Positions 1 through 9,794 of a stretch of 64,000 nucleotides of DNA are shown here, one piece after another; within the stretch, counting starts at the first letter, position 1; every line of letters starts with the position of its first letter. The notes beneath the pieces are model-generated. The model was not told where the DNA came from. It saw only the letters and a list, made by a program, of their open reading frames with translations, and did no database searches. A program made the translations under genes and the position numbers. The DNA is from Geothrix sp. 21YS21S-2 (lineage in GTDB: Bacteria; Acidobacteriota; Holophagae; Holophagales; Holophagaceae). Location of the stretch: positions 4,591,001-4,655,000 of the forward strand of contig NZ_CP132910.1 of assembly GCF_030846775.1 (NCBI RefSeq), in the 5' to 3' direction.

Positions 1-3000
1 AGGGTGGCCACGCCTTCCGGGATCTCCACGGGAACGGAGAACATGTAGCTGTACTCGTACACCCGGTCCTCGCCCTTGGCGTGGAGGTGCGAGGCCCACC
101 ATGCCGGCCTGCCGGGAGCCAGGAACGCGGGATCCAGGCGCACCAGGGCGTTGTCCACGCTGTAGGTCTTGTCGGAGACCTCGCCGTCGAAGACCCGGTT
201 GTCCCAGGACCCCACGTAGCCGGTCCAGGCCGGCACGGGCACCGTCACGGCGGAGGGGCCCGCGGTGAACACGGCGGTGGTGTTGCCCGCGGAGGCGGCC
301 ATCAGCAGGTGCACCCGGCGCGCGCCCGCGGGCAGGGCCAGGGTCTGGCCGTCGCAGGCGACGGCATTGGGGCTGCGGGGGGCGCGGGGGCCCATCCGGA
401 AGGTGACGCCCGCGGCCTGGACCGAATCCTCGATCATCTCGGCGGGGTAGCCCGTGAAGGCCCCGTCCATGGCGCCGTCCTCGCGGTGGCCGTCGGTGGT
501 GAAGGCCTGCAGGTTGAAGGGCAGGTCCAGGGGCGTGGAGGCCGGGGCCGCCAGGGCCGCCGGCGCGTCCAGGCGCAGCCCGAGGGTGCGCAGCTGGTAG
601 GGCTTGAAGGCCAGCTGGAGGGAGCCGTCCTTCACGGCCACGGAGCCCAGGGGGCGCTCCAGGCCGTCCAGTTCGCGGGCCGCAAGGACGGGGCCGGCGG
701 CCTTCAGGGCCACGGACGCGGCGGCGCCGTCCAGTTCCTGGAGCCGCACCACGATGCCCTCGCCGTCCTCGGCGCGCTTCACGGCCTGGATGGCCACCTG
801 GGCCCCCGAGACCTGCAGGAGGCTGAAGGCCCGGCCCAGGGGCCCCGCGTGCGGGGTGGCCTGGAAGGCCTCCAGGGGCCGGTCCTGGCGCTGGGCCAGC
901 CAGGGGCTGCCGGCCTTGCGCCAGTCGCCCTTGTGCCCGGCGATGCCGTAGGTGAAGGCGTGCCGGCCCCAGTCCTGCCAGCGCTGCTCCCGGTAGTCCT
1001 TGTCCACGCCGGGCGTGTAGAGGAGGGTCAGGCGCAGGGTGTGGTCATCGGGCTTGTCGGAGCCGTACTTGGCGCCCGTGAGGACGGTGACGCCGTAGTC
1101 GCCCTTGGCGTCGGTGAGGTCCATCCAGCCGTGGGTGGGCACCTCGTACTTCTTCGGGTCGTTGTTGCCCCGCTGGATGGTGCCCAGGTCCCAGTTGTAG
1201 GTGGCCTGGGGGTTGGACACGGCCAGGGGCAGGTCGGCCTTGAGGGAGCTCTGGGAGGACTTCCAGTCCACGAGGTTGGCCACTTCCACGCGGTCGCCGC
1301 CCTGGGTGAGGCTGAAGGTCTGCTGGAAGCGCGAGTCCTCCGACTCCCGCTCCACCTGCAGCGAGACGCGCACGGGGCCGTTCTCCAGGACCGTGATGCG
1401 CGCGGGGCCCGAAACGAAGGCCCGGGCGGGTTTCTGGCGGTCGGTCCAGTCCATGTTCCAGGCCGGCCACCGGGAGGGCTTCTCGTGCTGGAAGGCCAGG
1501 CGCCCCGGCCCCGACAGGAGCTCGCGGCGGTTCACCTTGTCGTAGATGCCGCCGAGATCGCCGGAGTCCAGGACCGTGACGCGGTAGCGGGCGTTCTCCA
1601 GCACCCGGGCCGTGACGGAGAGTTCCCTGCCTTCGGCGGCCGGACCGGCCTGGAGGCCGAAGACCGCGAAGCCCACGGAAGGCACCTTGGCCCGGAAGAT
1701 CACGTGGCGCTTTCCGTCGGCGCCCACCGTGAGCTGGGTGGGCAGCTTGCGGCCGGCCCCGTCGGTTGCGACGAGGTTCCCGGCCCCGGCCAGGGCCGCG
1801 GGGACCAGGGCGTCCACCACGTCCTCCCGGGCGATGCCCAGGGGATTGAAGACCACCAGGGGCACGCCCGCCACCCGCGTGTCCAGTCCGCGCGTGACGG
1901 CGGCGACTCCGTCCTCCAGGCTCCCCTGGAAGGCCTTGGCCGCCAGGAGCTCGTCGTTCCAGGCGTATTCGTAGCTCTTGGGCAGGCAGGTGCCGGGCAG
2001 GATGTCGTGGAACTCGTTGCGGAGCATCAGGCCCCAGGCCTTCTCCAGCGTGGCGGCGGGATAGGGGGCGGCGCCCAGGAGGTGGGCCGCGGTGCTGGCC
2101 TTTTCCGCCGCGTCCGCCAAGAGTTCGTTGCGCCGGTTCAGGTGCTTCATGAAGGCCTGCGAGGAGAGCGAACCTGCGGAGTGCTCGATGAGGAGGAGGT
2201 CCCCGCGGTAGGACGGGAGCTTCGCCTTCTGGGCGTCCGTGATGGCGTTGAACATGAGGTCCGCCCGGCCCGCGACGATGTTCACGGGGCCCTTGGCCTT
2301 GAGCCCGGCCCAGAGGGTGGCCAGGGAATCCGGGAAGGGCGATCCGCCCTCGTCCCCGTTGCCGTTGTAGAGGTAGTCCACCTTCAGGCCCGAGGCGGCG
2401 CCGTTGGCGTCCAGGCGCTTCACCCAGGCCTCCCCGTCAAGGGGCGCGGTGAGGTGGGCGTCGTAGGTTCCCGCGTTGAGGGCGGCGACCACGGAGTTCC
2501 CGTCGGGACCTTCCCACCGCCCCACGTTGAAGGGGATGCCCGCGGCGGAGTGCCACGTGAGCTTCTGGGTGGAGAAGCCCTTGAGGCCGCAGTGGGCGAG
2601 GATGGAGGGCAGGGAGGCGGGGAACCCGAAGCAGTCCGGCAGCATGAAGTCCGAGCTCTCGGTGCCGAATTCCCGCTTGAAGAAGGTGTGGCCCACCAGC
2701 AGCTGGCGGATGACGGACTCCGAGGCGGGCACGTTCACGTCCGATTCCTCCCAGGCGTTGGAGGAGGGCCACCACTGGCCCTTGGCCACGTAGCCCTTGA
2801 GGCGCGCGTACTCGGCCGGGTAGTACTCCTTGATCAGCTGGTAGCGCCCGGCGCCGGACCAGTTGAAGACGTATTCCGGATGCTCCTCCATGATGCGGAA
2901 GTTGTCGTAGAGTGTGTTCCGGAGCATCTCCCGGACCACCAGGGGGTAGGCCCACCGCCACTGGGTGTCCAGGTGGGAGTAGTTGGCGACGAAGAGGGTC

Positions 3001-3083
3001 CGGCCCTTTTCGAGGTCCGGCGCCGCGGCGATCAGCGAAGCCAGGGACGTGGTGAGGGAGGCGGCGAGGAGGGTTCTGCGCAT
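1..3083 (-). CDS. Secreted GH38 alpha-mannosidase (3' end outside window)
   Basis: Predicted glycoside hydrolase family 38 alpha-mannosidase; about 1027 residues are visible and the C-terminus lies beyond the left edge. The N-terminus looks like a cleavable signal peptide (MRRTLLAASL, ending near the AAAP at residues 19-22), so it probably acts in the periplasm or outside the cell. Family motifs are clear: a metal-binding H-x-D-x-x-W (SHLDTQW, His37/Asp39) and the nucleophile region LPDCFGFPASLP with Asp150. The middle and C-terminal beta-sandwich regions follow. The ATG at 3083 is preceded by AGGA and lies 12 bases after the stop of the PTS fusion gene, so this is the last gene of a four-gene PTS operon. 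In E. coli a GH38 enzyme (MngB) is also linked to a fructose-family PTS, but that one is cytoplasmic. The exact glycan substrate cannot be read from the sequence. Confidence 0.9.
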   Translation of the reverse strand, partial: MRRTLLAASLTTSLASLIAAAPDLEKGRTLFVANYSHLDTQWRWAYPLVVREMLRNTLYDNFRIMEEHPEYVFNWSGAGRYQLIKEYYPAEYARLKGYVAKGQWWPSSNAWEESDVNVPASESVIRQLLVGHTFFKREFGTESSDFMLPDCFGFPASLPSILAHCGLKGFSTQKLTWHSAAGIPFNVGRWEGPDGNSVVAALNAGTYDAHLTAPLDGEAWVKRLDANGAASGLKVDYLYNGNGDEGGSPFPDSLATLWAGLKAKGPVNIVAGRADLMFNAITDAQKAKLPSYRGDLLLIEHSAGSLSSQAFMKHLNRRNELLADAAEKASTAAHLLGAAPYPAATLEKAWGLMLRNEFHDILPGTCLPKSYEYAWNDELLAAKAFQGSLEDGVAAVTRGLDTRVAGVPLVVFNPLGIAREDVVDALVPAALAGAGNLVATDGAGRKLPTQLTVGADGKRHVIFRAKVPSVGFAVFGLQAGPAAEGRELSVTARVLENARYRVTVLDSGDLGGIYDKVNRRELLSGPGRLAFQHEKPSRWPAWNMDWTDRQKPARAFVSGPARITVLENGPVRVSLQVERESEDSRFQQTFSLTQGGDRVEVANLVDWKSSQSSLKADLPLAVSNPQATYNWDLGTIQRGNNDPKKYEVPTHGWMDLTDAKGDYGVTVLTGAKYGSDKPDDHTLRLTLLYTPGVDKDYREQRWQDWGRHAFTYGIAGHKGDWRKAGSPWLAQRQDRPLEAFQATPHAGPLGRAFSLLQVSGAQVAIQAVKRAEDGEGIVVRLQELDGAAASVALKAAGPVLAARELDGLERPLGSVAVKDGSLQLAFKPYQLRTLGLRLDAPAALAAPASTPLDLPFNLQAFTTDGHREDGAMDGAFTGYPAEMIEDSVQAAGVTFRMGPRAPRSPNAVACDGQTLALPAGARRVHLLMAASAGNTTAVFTAGPSAVTVPVPAWTGYVGSWDNRVFDGEVSDKTYSVDNALVRLDPAFLAPGRPAWWASHLHAKGEDRVYEYSYMFSVPVEIPEGVAT

Positions 3084-3095
3084 GGGTTTTTCCTG

Positions 3096-5543
3096 TCAGA
3101 CGGGGGTGATGACCTGGCTCAAGAGGTGGGAGAGGATGGCCTGGGATGTGGGCGCGCTGCGAAGGGCGTCGCGGAAGGCCTCGTCCATGAGCTTGCGGGC
3201 GAGGCGCGCGAAGATGCGGAGGTGCTCCTGGCCGCCGTCGTCGGCCGGGGTGGCCAGGAACAGGAGGCAGTCCACGGGGAGCCCGTCCAGGGAGCCCCAC
3301 TCGACGGGTTCCGCCAGGCGCAGGACGGCCAGGGACGGGGTCTCCACGGCGAAGGACTTGCAGTGGGGCACCGCGAAGCCGAAGCCGACGCCCGTGGCGT
3401 AGGTGAGCTCGCGCTCCCAGGCGGCCTCCTCCAGGGCCAGCGGGTCCCGGGCCCGGCCCAGGGCCGCCATGCGCTCCGCCAGGAGCTTGATGGCCTCCTC
3501 CTTGGTGGCGCAGGATGCGCGGGCCTCGATGAGGTCCAGGGTGACCAGCTCGGCGGCCTGCGGGTTCCCGGCGCGCTCGCGCAAGAGGGTCTCCACTCCG
3601 TCCGCGTCGTCCGAGTCGAGGGCGCGCACGGCCAGGGCCCGGCACTGCCCGGAATCCAGGTGCGCCAGGGTCCTCCGCGCCTCCGGCAGGAGGGCCGGGG
3701 CCATGCTCAGCGTGCGGAAGCCGAGTCCGACCAGGAGGGGCAGAAGCCAGGGCCGGCCCGCCATCTCGCCGCAGAGGCTGACGGGGCGCCCGGAGGCCTC
3801 CGCCACGATGCGATCCAGCACCCGGAGCGTCGCCGGGTGCCAGTCGTGGGAGGCCTTGGCGACCCGCGCGTCCCCGCGGTCCGCCGCGAAGAGGTACTGC
3901 ACCAGGTCGTTGGTCCCGACGCAAAGGAAGTCGGCCTCCCGGGCCAGGGAGGCCAGGTTCAGGGCCGCGGCGGGCACTTCCACCATGATGCCCAGGGGCA
4001 GGGGCGCCCGCATCACCTCGGCCATCAGCGCGCGCACCGCGCGGATCTCCACGGCCTCGGCGACCATGGGGATCATGAGGCGCAGGTCCCCGTGGGCCGC
4101 CGCCCGCGAAGCCGCGCGCAGCTGCGTCCGCACCAGCTCCGGGTGGACCGCGTACCAGCGCACGCCGCGGCGCCCCAGGTAGGGGTTGACCTCCGGGGGC
4201 AGGGGCAGGTAGGGCAGGGGCTTGTCGCCGCCCACGTCCAGGAGCCGGAGCACCACGGGCCTGCCTTCGGCGGCCTCCAGGACCTGGCGGTAGGCCTGGT
4301 ACTGCTCCTCCTCGCCGGGGGCGGACTCCCGGTCCAGGAAGAGCATCTCGGAGCGGAAGAGCCCGATGCCCTCGGCGCCGCACGCGAAGGCCGGGCCGGC
4401 CTCCGGGGCGCCCAGGATGTTGGCCTGGAGTTCGATGCGCACGCCGTCGGAGGTGAGGCCGGACTGGGGGGCCGGCCGGCGGGACCGTTCGCGGGCCTCG
4501 ATGGCGTAGTAGGCGTCCAGGGCCGGGGGGGGATCCGGGATCAGGAGGCCCCGGTCCCCGTCGACCGTGATCCGCTGCCCAGGCGGGAAGGCGGGTCCTT
4601 CGGCCCCGGCCACGCAGGGGATGCCGAAATTGCGGGCCAGGATCGCCGTGTGGGAGGTGGCGGCGCCCTCGGCGAGCACCAGGCCGCGGACGAGGCTGCG
4701 GTCCAGCGCCAGGAGCCGGGAGGGGGTCAGGTCGTGGGCCACGACCACGCAGGGGCCGGGCAGGTCCAGGACGTCCGGCGCGGCGCCGGTGAGTTCGGCC
4801 AGGAGCCGTTCGCCCAGGTCCTGGACGTCCAGGGCCCGCTCCTGCAGGTAGGCGCTGCTGGAGGCCAGGAGCCGGGCCCGGGCCCACCGCACGCCCCAGT
4901 CCACGGCCGCGGGGGCCCCGTGGGCGAGGCCCTCCTCCATCACGCCGATCCACTCCTCGTCCTGGAGCATGGCGGCCTGGGCCTCCAGCACCGCGGTGCG
5001 GGCGGGATCGCCGGGCTGGGCCGCGGCGGCCCGCAGGGCCCCGAGCACCTTGGCCAGGGCGGCGTGCAGGGCCAGGGAGGCCCCCACGGGGTCCAGGCAG
5101 GGCCCCTGGGCGATCTCGGCCTTGGGGGCGTGGGCCAGCACGGCCGGGCCCGAACCCACGCCGGGGGCCACCGGGACGCCCTCCCGGAAGGCGCAGCCGG
5201 CCCGGGCGAGGATGCGGTGGATGGCGATGCCGGCCCGGGCTCCGGGCTGGGCGGCCTCGCCCGGCGTGTCGCAGGCCAGGAAGGCGCCGTGGATGAATTC
5301 GGCCAGGTCCGCCAGCGCCTTCTCCCCCTCGGGGCCCTCGGCCAGGATGCGGCAGGGGTCCTGGTGGCGGGTGTCGGTGGCCAGCAGGCCCAGGAGGTTG
5401 CCCAGGGGCGCGCGGGCCCCGGTGCGGTCGTTGATGAACATGCAGTGGGCCTCGAAGGCCAGGGCCCGGTCCCGCAGCACGGCCGCGGGCCGCGCGTGGA
5501 GCCCTCCGGGGAGGGGGAAGGGGAACGCGGCTTCCCGGGTCAT
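3096..5543 (-). CDS. Fused PTS phosphocarrier HPr - enzyme I - EIIA(Fru)
   Basis: An 815-residue multidomain phosphotransferase that should carry the whole soluble phosphate chain from phosphoenolpyruvate to the EIIB next door. Domain order is HPr (residues 1-90, GGLHARPAA with phospho-His16), enzyme I (about 115-660, with GAATSHTAILAR placing the active His at 298, and the PEP-binding C-terminal CGEMAG motif), then EIIA of the fructose type (about 665-815, FAVPHCKS with His about 727). E. coli FPr has the EIIA first and lacks a full EI, so this HPr-EI-EIIA order resembles the multiphosphoryl transfer proteins of other bacteria. The ATG overlaps the EIIB stop by four bases, indicating translational coupling. 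Cytoplasmic. Confidence 0.93.
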   Translation of the reverse strand: MTREAAFPFPLPGGLHARPAAVLRDRALAFEAHCMFINDRTGARAPLGNLLGLLATDTRHQDPCRILAEGPEGEKALADLAEFIHGAFLACDTPGEAAQPGARAGIAIHRILARAGCAFREGVPVAPGVGSGPAVLAHAPKAEIAQGPCLDPVGASLALHAALAKVLGALRAAAAQPGDPARTAVLEAQAAMLQDEEWIGVMEEGLAHGAPAAVDWGVRWARARLLASSSAYLQERALDVQDLGERLLAELTGAAPDVLDLPGPCVVVAHDLTPSRLLALDRSLVRGLVLAEGAATSHTAILARNFGIPCVAGAEGPAFPPGQRITVDGDRGLLIPDPPPALDAYYAIEARERSRRPAPQSGLTSDGVRIELQANILGAPEAGPAFACGAEGIGLFRSEMLFLDRESAPGEEEQYQAYRQVLEAAEGRPVVLRLLDVGGDKPLPYLPLPPEVNPYLGRRGVRWYAVHPELVRTQLRAASRAAAHGDLRLMIPMVAEAVEIRAVRALMAEVMRAPLPLGIMVEVPAAALNLASLAREADFLCVGTNDLVQYLFAADRGDARVAKASHDWHPATLRVLDRIVAEASGRPVSLCGEMAGRPWLLPLLVGLGFRTLSMAPALLPEARRTLAHLDSGQCRALAVRALDSDDADGVETLLRERAGNPQAAELVTLDLIEARASCATKEEAIKLLAERMAALGRARDPLALEEAAWERELTYATGVGFGFAVPHCKSFAVETPSLAVLRLAEPVEWGSLDGLPVDCLLFLATPADDGGQEHLRIFARLARKLMDEAFRDALRSAPTSQAILSHLLSQVITPV

Positions 5544-5835
5544 TGGAGGCGGCTGAAGATCTCGGCGGGGTTCCGGATGGCCTGCTGCACCGGCACTTCC
5601 AGGATCCGCGGGACGGCTGCGAAACGCTCCCGGCCGGTCACGGGGATGTCCGCGGCCAGGATGAGGACCTCGGCGCCCTCGATGTCACTTTCCGTGAGGC
5701 GGTTCTCCACGCCCATGGCGCCCTGGGTCTCCACCTTGACCTGGTGCCCCAGCGCGGTTCCGGCGCGCTCCAGGCACTCGGCGGCCATGTAGGTGTGGGC
5801 GATGCCCGTGGGGCAGGCCGTGATGGCGATGATCT

Positions 5836-5839
<4 letters not shown>
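5540..5839 (-). CDS. PTS fructose-family EIIB component
   Basis: A 99-residue stand-alone EIIB. It starts MKIIAITACPTGIAHTYMAA, where Cys9 in the ACPTGIAHT loop is the phosphorylated residue of fructose-type EIIB domains. It takes phosphate from the EIIA domain of the downstream fusion and passes it to the sugar bound by EIIC. The start is a GTG overlapping the EIIC stop (GTGA), and its stop overlaps the ATG of the next gene (TGATG), so EIIC-EIIB-FPr are tightly coupled. The length is normal for a free EIIB. The family includes fructose and mannosyl-glycerate type systems, and the sugar cannot be fixed from EIIB alone. Confidence 0.93.
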
Positions 5840-6864
<1,025 letters not shown>

Positions 6865-6888
6865 GACCGCTCCAGGGGGGACATGGAG

Positions 6889-6951
6889 AGCATAGGGGGT
6901 CCCCGGACACTCCGGATAGCCGCACTTCTGGCAGACTGTTAGCACTTTCTG
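6889..6951 (-). promoter_or_regulatory. Candidate AraC-type operator and PTS operon promoter
   Basis: Two direct repeats, GCACTTCTG (6922-6930) and GCACTTTCTG (6942-6951), start 20 bases apart, about two helical turns, as expected for AraC-family half-sites. On the minus strand a TATGCT -10 candidate lies at 6889-6894. The -35 position 17 bases upstream reads ATCCGG, a poor match, and the repeats lie directly behind it. This geometry fits an activator-dependent promoter for the PTS/mannosidase operon bound by the divergent AraC protein. Inferred from sequence pattern only. Confidence 0.45.
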
Positions 6952-6967
6952 ACACTGGACCGGACTC

Positions 6968-7795
6968 ATGCCCGAACTCACCACCTTCGCGCCCACCGCC
7001 CTCGAGGAAGCCTGGGGCCTCTACGCCACGGCCGTGGGTTCCATGGAGGGGGTCATGGGAGCGCCCTCCGGAGGCTGGCGGCTGCTCTACCTCGTGCGCG
7101 GGGAGGCGCTGCTGGGACGGCACCGCCTTCGGGTGGAGGCGGGGGAGGTGGTGCTCCTGGACGGCCGGGAGGCCTGCGACCTGGTCCCCGATCCCGTGCG
7201 GGGCTGCACCTTCCACCACGTGGATTTCGGCGGCGCATGGATGGAGCGGTGGGCGGGACTTGACCTTTTCGGAACCCCTCCCCGGGTGGTGCGGGCCGGG
7301 TTCGACGAGGGCCTCCTGGGGGCCATCGTCAAGCTGAGGGAGCTGGCCCGCAACCCGCCCCCCGGGGCGGGGCTCCTCATGGCGGGAGTCCTGGGGGACC
7401 TCCTGGCGAGGCTGGAGATCGCCGGGCGCCAGGGGGGGGCCGAGGGCCGCCGGGGGCGCCTGGTGCGCGACGCCCGGCGCATCCTGGCCGACCCCGCCGG
7501 GGACCGCCTCAACCTGGAGGCCGCCGCCGCCGAGCTGGGGGTGAGCTACTCGTGGTTCCGGCGCAGCTTCCGCGCCCAGACGGGCCTGGCTCCCCAGCGC
7601 TACCGCCTCCTCCTGCGCCTGGACCGGGCCTGCCGGATGCTGGCGGATTCCAGCCTCACCGTGGGCGCCGTGGCCGAGGCGCTGGGCTTCAGTTCGCAGG
7701 CGTACTTCGCTCGCATGTTCCGCCGGGAGACGGGGCTCTCCCCGACGGTCTGGCGCTCGAAACGCGTGAACCTGGGAGGGGATTCCGGCATCTGA
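6968..7795 (+). CDS. AraC-family transcriptional regulator
   Basis: A 275-residue regulator. The N-terminal half (to about residue 150) looks like the cupin-type ligand-binding part of AraC proteins (GEALLGRHRLRVEAGEVVLL). The C-terminal 100 residues hold two helix-turn-helix units with the usual hallmarks: LNLEAAAAELGVSYSWFRRSF, then VGAVAEALGFSSQAYFARMF and the closing RRETGLSPTVWR. It is divergent from the PTS/alpha-mannosidase operon with a 103-base shared control region containing two direct repeats, so it most likely activates that operon in response to the imported sugar or a derivative. The ligand is unknown. Confidence 0.9.
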   Translation: MPELTTFAPTALEEAWGLYATAVGSMEGVMGAPSGGWRLLYLVRGEALLGRHRLRVEAGEVVLLDGREACDLVPDPVRGCTFHHVDFGGAWMERWAGLDLFGTPPRVVRAGFDEGLLGAIVKLRELARNPPPGAGLLMAGVLGDLLARLEIAGRQGGAEGRRGRLVRDARRILADPAGDRLNLEAAAAELGVSYSWFRRSFRAQTGLAPQRYRLLLRLDRACRMLADSSLTVGAVAEALGFSSQAYFARMFRRETGLSPTVWRSKRVNLGGDSGI

Positions 7796-7812
7796 ATGGC
7801 AAGGAGTTCCCC

Positions 7813-8295
7813 ATGGGTTCGAAGGTGTTGAGGATCGCAGCGGTGGCTGCCCTCGCCGCGGCTGCGGCGTTCGGCGCGGAGCGGACGCTGGTGCTCGTGC
7901 AGGGCAAGGCCGTTCGGAATTCCGCCCGGGTCAAGGCCTGGTCCTTGAGCGAGAACGGACTCTTCTCCCTGCCCAGGGAAGGGGAGTTCTTCCGGGTGCC
8001 TCAGGGCCGGACCCTCGTGATCACCGAGGTCGCCTTCACCCTGCGCGGGAAGGTGAACAGGTCCGCCCGGGCCCTGCGGCTGGGCATCATCCTGAAGCAG
8101 GGCAACACCAGCTACGACCTGGCCGGGATCACCACCCGCCTGGAGTCCCGCCTCACCGCCAACATCGTGGGCAAGCGCTTCTCGCCGGGCCTCCTGGTGC
8201 CCGCGGGCGCCGAGGTGCAGGGGGAGCTGTCGGAGCTCGAAGCCGGGGGGACCCCGGTGGTGATGGACGTGAACCTGTACGGCTACTACCAGTAG
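7813..8295 (+). CDS. Small secreted protein of unknown function
   Basis: A 160-residue protein with a clear signal peptide (MGSKVLRIAAVAALAAAAAFGA). The ATG at 7813 has AAGGAG seven bases upstream, which decides the start. The mature part is rich in beta-strand-forming sequence (FFRVPQGRTLVITEVAFTL, SYDLAGITTRLESR, ending NLYGYYQ), and I recognise no family. It follows the AraC gene by 17 bases on the same strand, so it could be cotranscribed, and it converges with the secretin gene six bases away. The secreted location is inferred from the signal peptide. Confidence 0.7.
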   Translation: MGSKVLRIAAVAALAAAAAFGAERTLVLVQGKAVRNSARVKAWSLSENGLFSLPREGEFFRVPQGRTLVITEVAFTLRGKVNRSARALRLGIILKQGNTSYDLAGITTRLESRLTANIVGKRFSPGLLVPAGAEVQGELSELEAGGTPVVMDVNLYGYYQ

Positions 8296-8301
8296 CCGGA
8301 T

Positions 8302-9783
8302 CTACGCCCCGGGGGCCTCGGTGACGGTGAGGTTCACATCGGTCCTGGGCGGCGCGTCCTCCACCAGTTCGGGCGTGAGGATGATCATCAGTTCCGATTT
8401 GGAGGACTCCTTCAGGGTGCTTGCGAACAGGTGCCCCAGAAGGGGGATCCGGGAAAGGAAGGGCACCCCGTTGCGGCCTGAATCCGTGTTCTCGCGGGTC
8501 AGTCCTCCCAGCACGAGGACTTCGCCGCTGACGGCCTTCACCGTGGTCTGCGCCTCCGAGGTGATGACGTTGGGGACCTGGGCGCCGTTGACGGTGGTGA
8601 AACCGGCGACGGCGGTGACCTGCGGGTAGAGGCTCAGGACCATGTCGTTGTCCAGGCCCACCTGCACGCCCACCTGGAGATACACGCCGACCTTGGCCTC
8701 CTGGACCCCATAGATGGCGGTACCGTTGCTGCCTTCCCTGCCCTTGAACTCCGGGTAGGCGTACTTCCTGCCGTCGAGGAGGAAGCTGCGCTCGCCGTCC
8801 AGGATCGTGAGGGTGGGGTTGGAGATGGTCCTGGCGATGCCCTTCTGCTCCAGGGCGTTGAGCGTTGCGTTGACCACCAGCGGCGAGTGGGCGAATTTCC
8901 CCATCCGGAGCCCGTCCACCAGCGTTGCGGTGCTGGTGGAAGGCGCCGCGCCGGCGGCGTCGACGTTGACCCGCTCCGTGGCCTTGAGGTCGACGGAGTT
9001 CATCCAGTCCACGCCGAGGTTGAGGGAGGCGCTTTCCGAGAGGGTGATGACCTTCACGCTGAGGCGCACCATCTTCCTGGGCCGGTCGAGCTTCTGGGCC
9101 AGGGTCAGGGCCCGGCGCACCAGGTCCGCGGGGCCGGTGATGACCACGTCGTGGGTGCGGTAGTCCTTGTCCGTGGCGCCCAGGGCCTTGACCTGCCCCG
9201 CCTGGGATTCGCCGCTGGAGCCCTCCTTGAGCTCCGGCGACAGGAACACGGGGCCGGCGACGGCCTTGATCCCGGGCAGGAGGCCGGCGAGGGTTCCGGC
9301 CATGTCGCTGGCCTTCACCCGCCGGCAGCGGTAGGTGGCGTCCAGCTCGGCCTCCCCGGCCTGGGGATACCTCAGGCGCAGGTCCATGGACATGCCCACG
9401 GCAAAGCCGTCGTCCACTTTGCGGAAATCCAGGCCCCCCGCGGCCAGGATCTGGGCCAGGGCCTTCTCGAAGGGCAGATCCCTGAAGCTCACGTTCACCA
9501 GCTGCCCGGGCATCTCCAGGATGACCATGGGCCTTCCGCTCTTGAGCGCGAGGGCCTTGAGCAGGACCGTCACCTCCTGGCGGTTGGCGTCCAGCGAGTA
9601 CCGCGGGCCCGGGCCGGCGGCAGGGGAAGGCCCGCTGGGGTTCACCACCGCGAAGGGCGGGTTCTGTCCCGGGTCGAAGATGGACCTGGCGAGGGGCGCG
9701 GCCTGGGGATCCTGGGACGCGAGGCGTCCGAAGGCGAGCCCGGTCAGCAGGATCGCGCGGGGCAGGGGGGTGCGCAGCGGCAT
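8302..9783 (-). CDS. Stand-alone secretin-family outer-membrane protein
   Basis: A 493-residue protein with an N-terminal signal sequence and the layout of type II/IV pilus secretins. Residues about 65-130 resemble the short STN/N0 domain (PMVILEMPGQLVNVSFRDLP, FEKALAQILAAGGL). About 140-255 look like an N1-type domain ending VVITGPADLVRRALTLAQKLD. About 300-480 form the secretin barrel region, with SNPTLTILDG and GEVLVLGGLTRE followed by GVPFLSRIPLLGHLF and a closing LMIILTPELV. It is shorter than PilQ or GspD. No other type II, type III or pilus assembly gene is near; instead it follows two paralogous secreted proteins on the same strand with an 11-base gap. The start ATG lies after a GAGG at about ten bases. 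Confidence 0.85.
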   Translation of the reverse strand: MPLRTPLPRAILLTGLAFGRLASQDPQAAPLARSIFDPGQNPPFAVVNPSGPSPAAGPGPRYSLDANRQEVTVLLKALALKSGRPMVILEMPGQLVNVSFRDLPFEKALAQILAAGGLDFRKVDDGFAVGMSMDLRLRYPQAGEAELDATYRCRRVKASDMAGTLAGLLPGIKAVAGPVFLSPELKEGSSGESQAGQVKALGATDKDYRTHDVVITGPADLVRRALTLAQKLDRPRKMVRLSVKVITLSESASLNLGVDWMNSVDLKATERVNVDAAGAAPSTSTATLVDGLRMGKFAHSPLVVNATLNALEQKGIARTISNPTLTILDGERSFLLDGRKYAYPEFKGREGSNGTAIYGVQEAKVGVYLQVGVQVGLDNDMVLSLYPQVTAVAGFTTVNGAQVPNVITSEAQTTVKAVSGEVLVLGGLTRENTDSGRNGVPFLSRIPLLGHLFASTLKESSKSELMIILTPELVEDAPPRTDVNLTVTEAPGA

Positions 9784-9794
9784 GGCGAAACGCC

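Noticed and set aside
81-5792. A 1903-residue open frame on the plus strand
   Set aside because: It is the reverse-strand shadow of the mannosidase and PTS genes in high-GC DNA; its translation is low-complexity (Gly, His, Arg, Val) and matches no family, while the minus strand encodes clear motifs.
8302-9783. PilQ or GspD of a complete pilus or type II secretion locus
   Set aside because: No pilM-N-O-P, gsp or ATPase genes are adjacent; the neighbours are two unknown secreted proteins.
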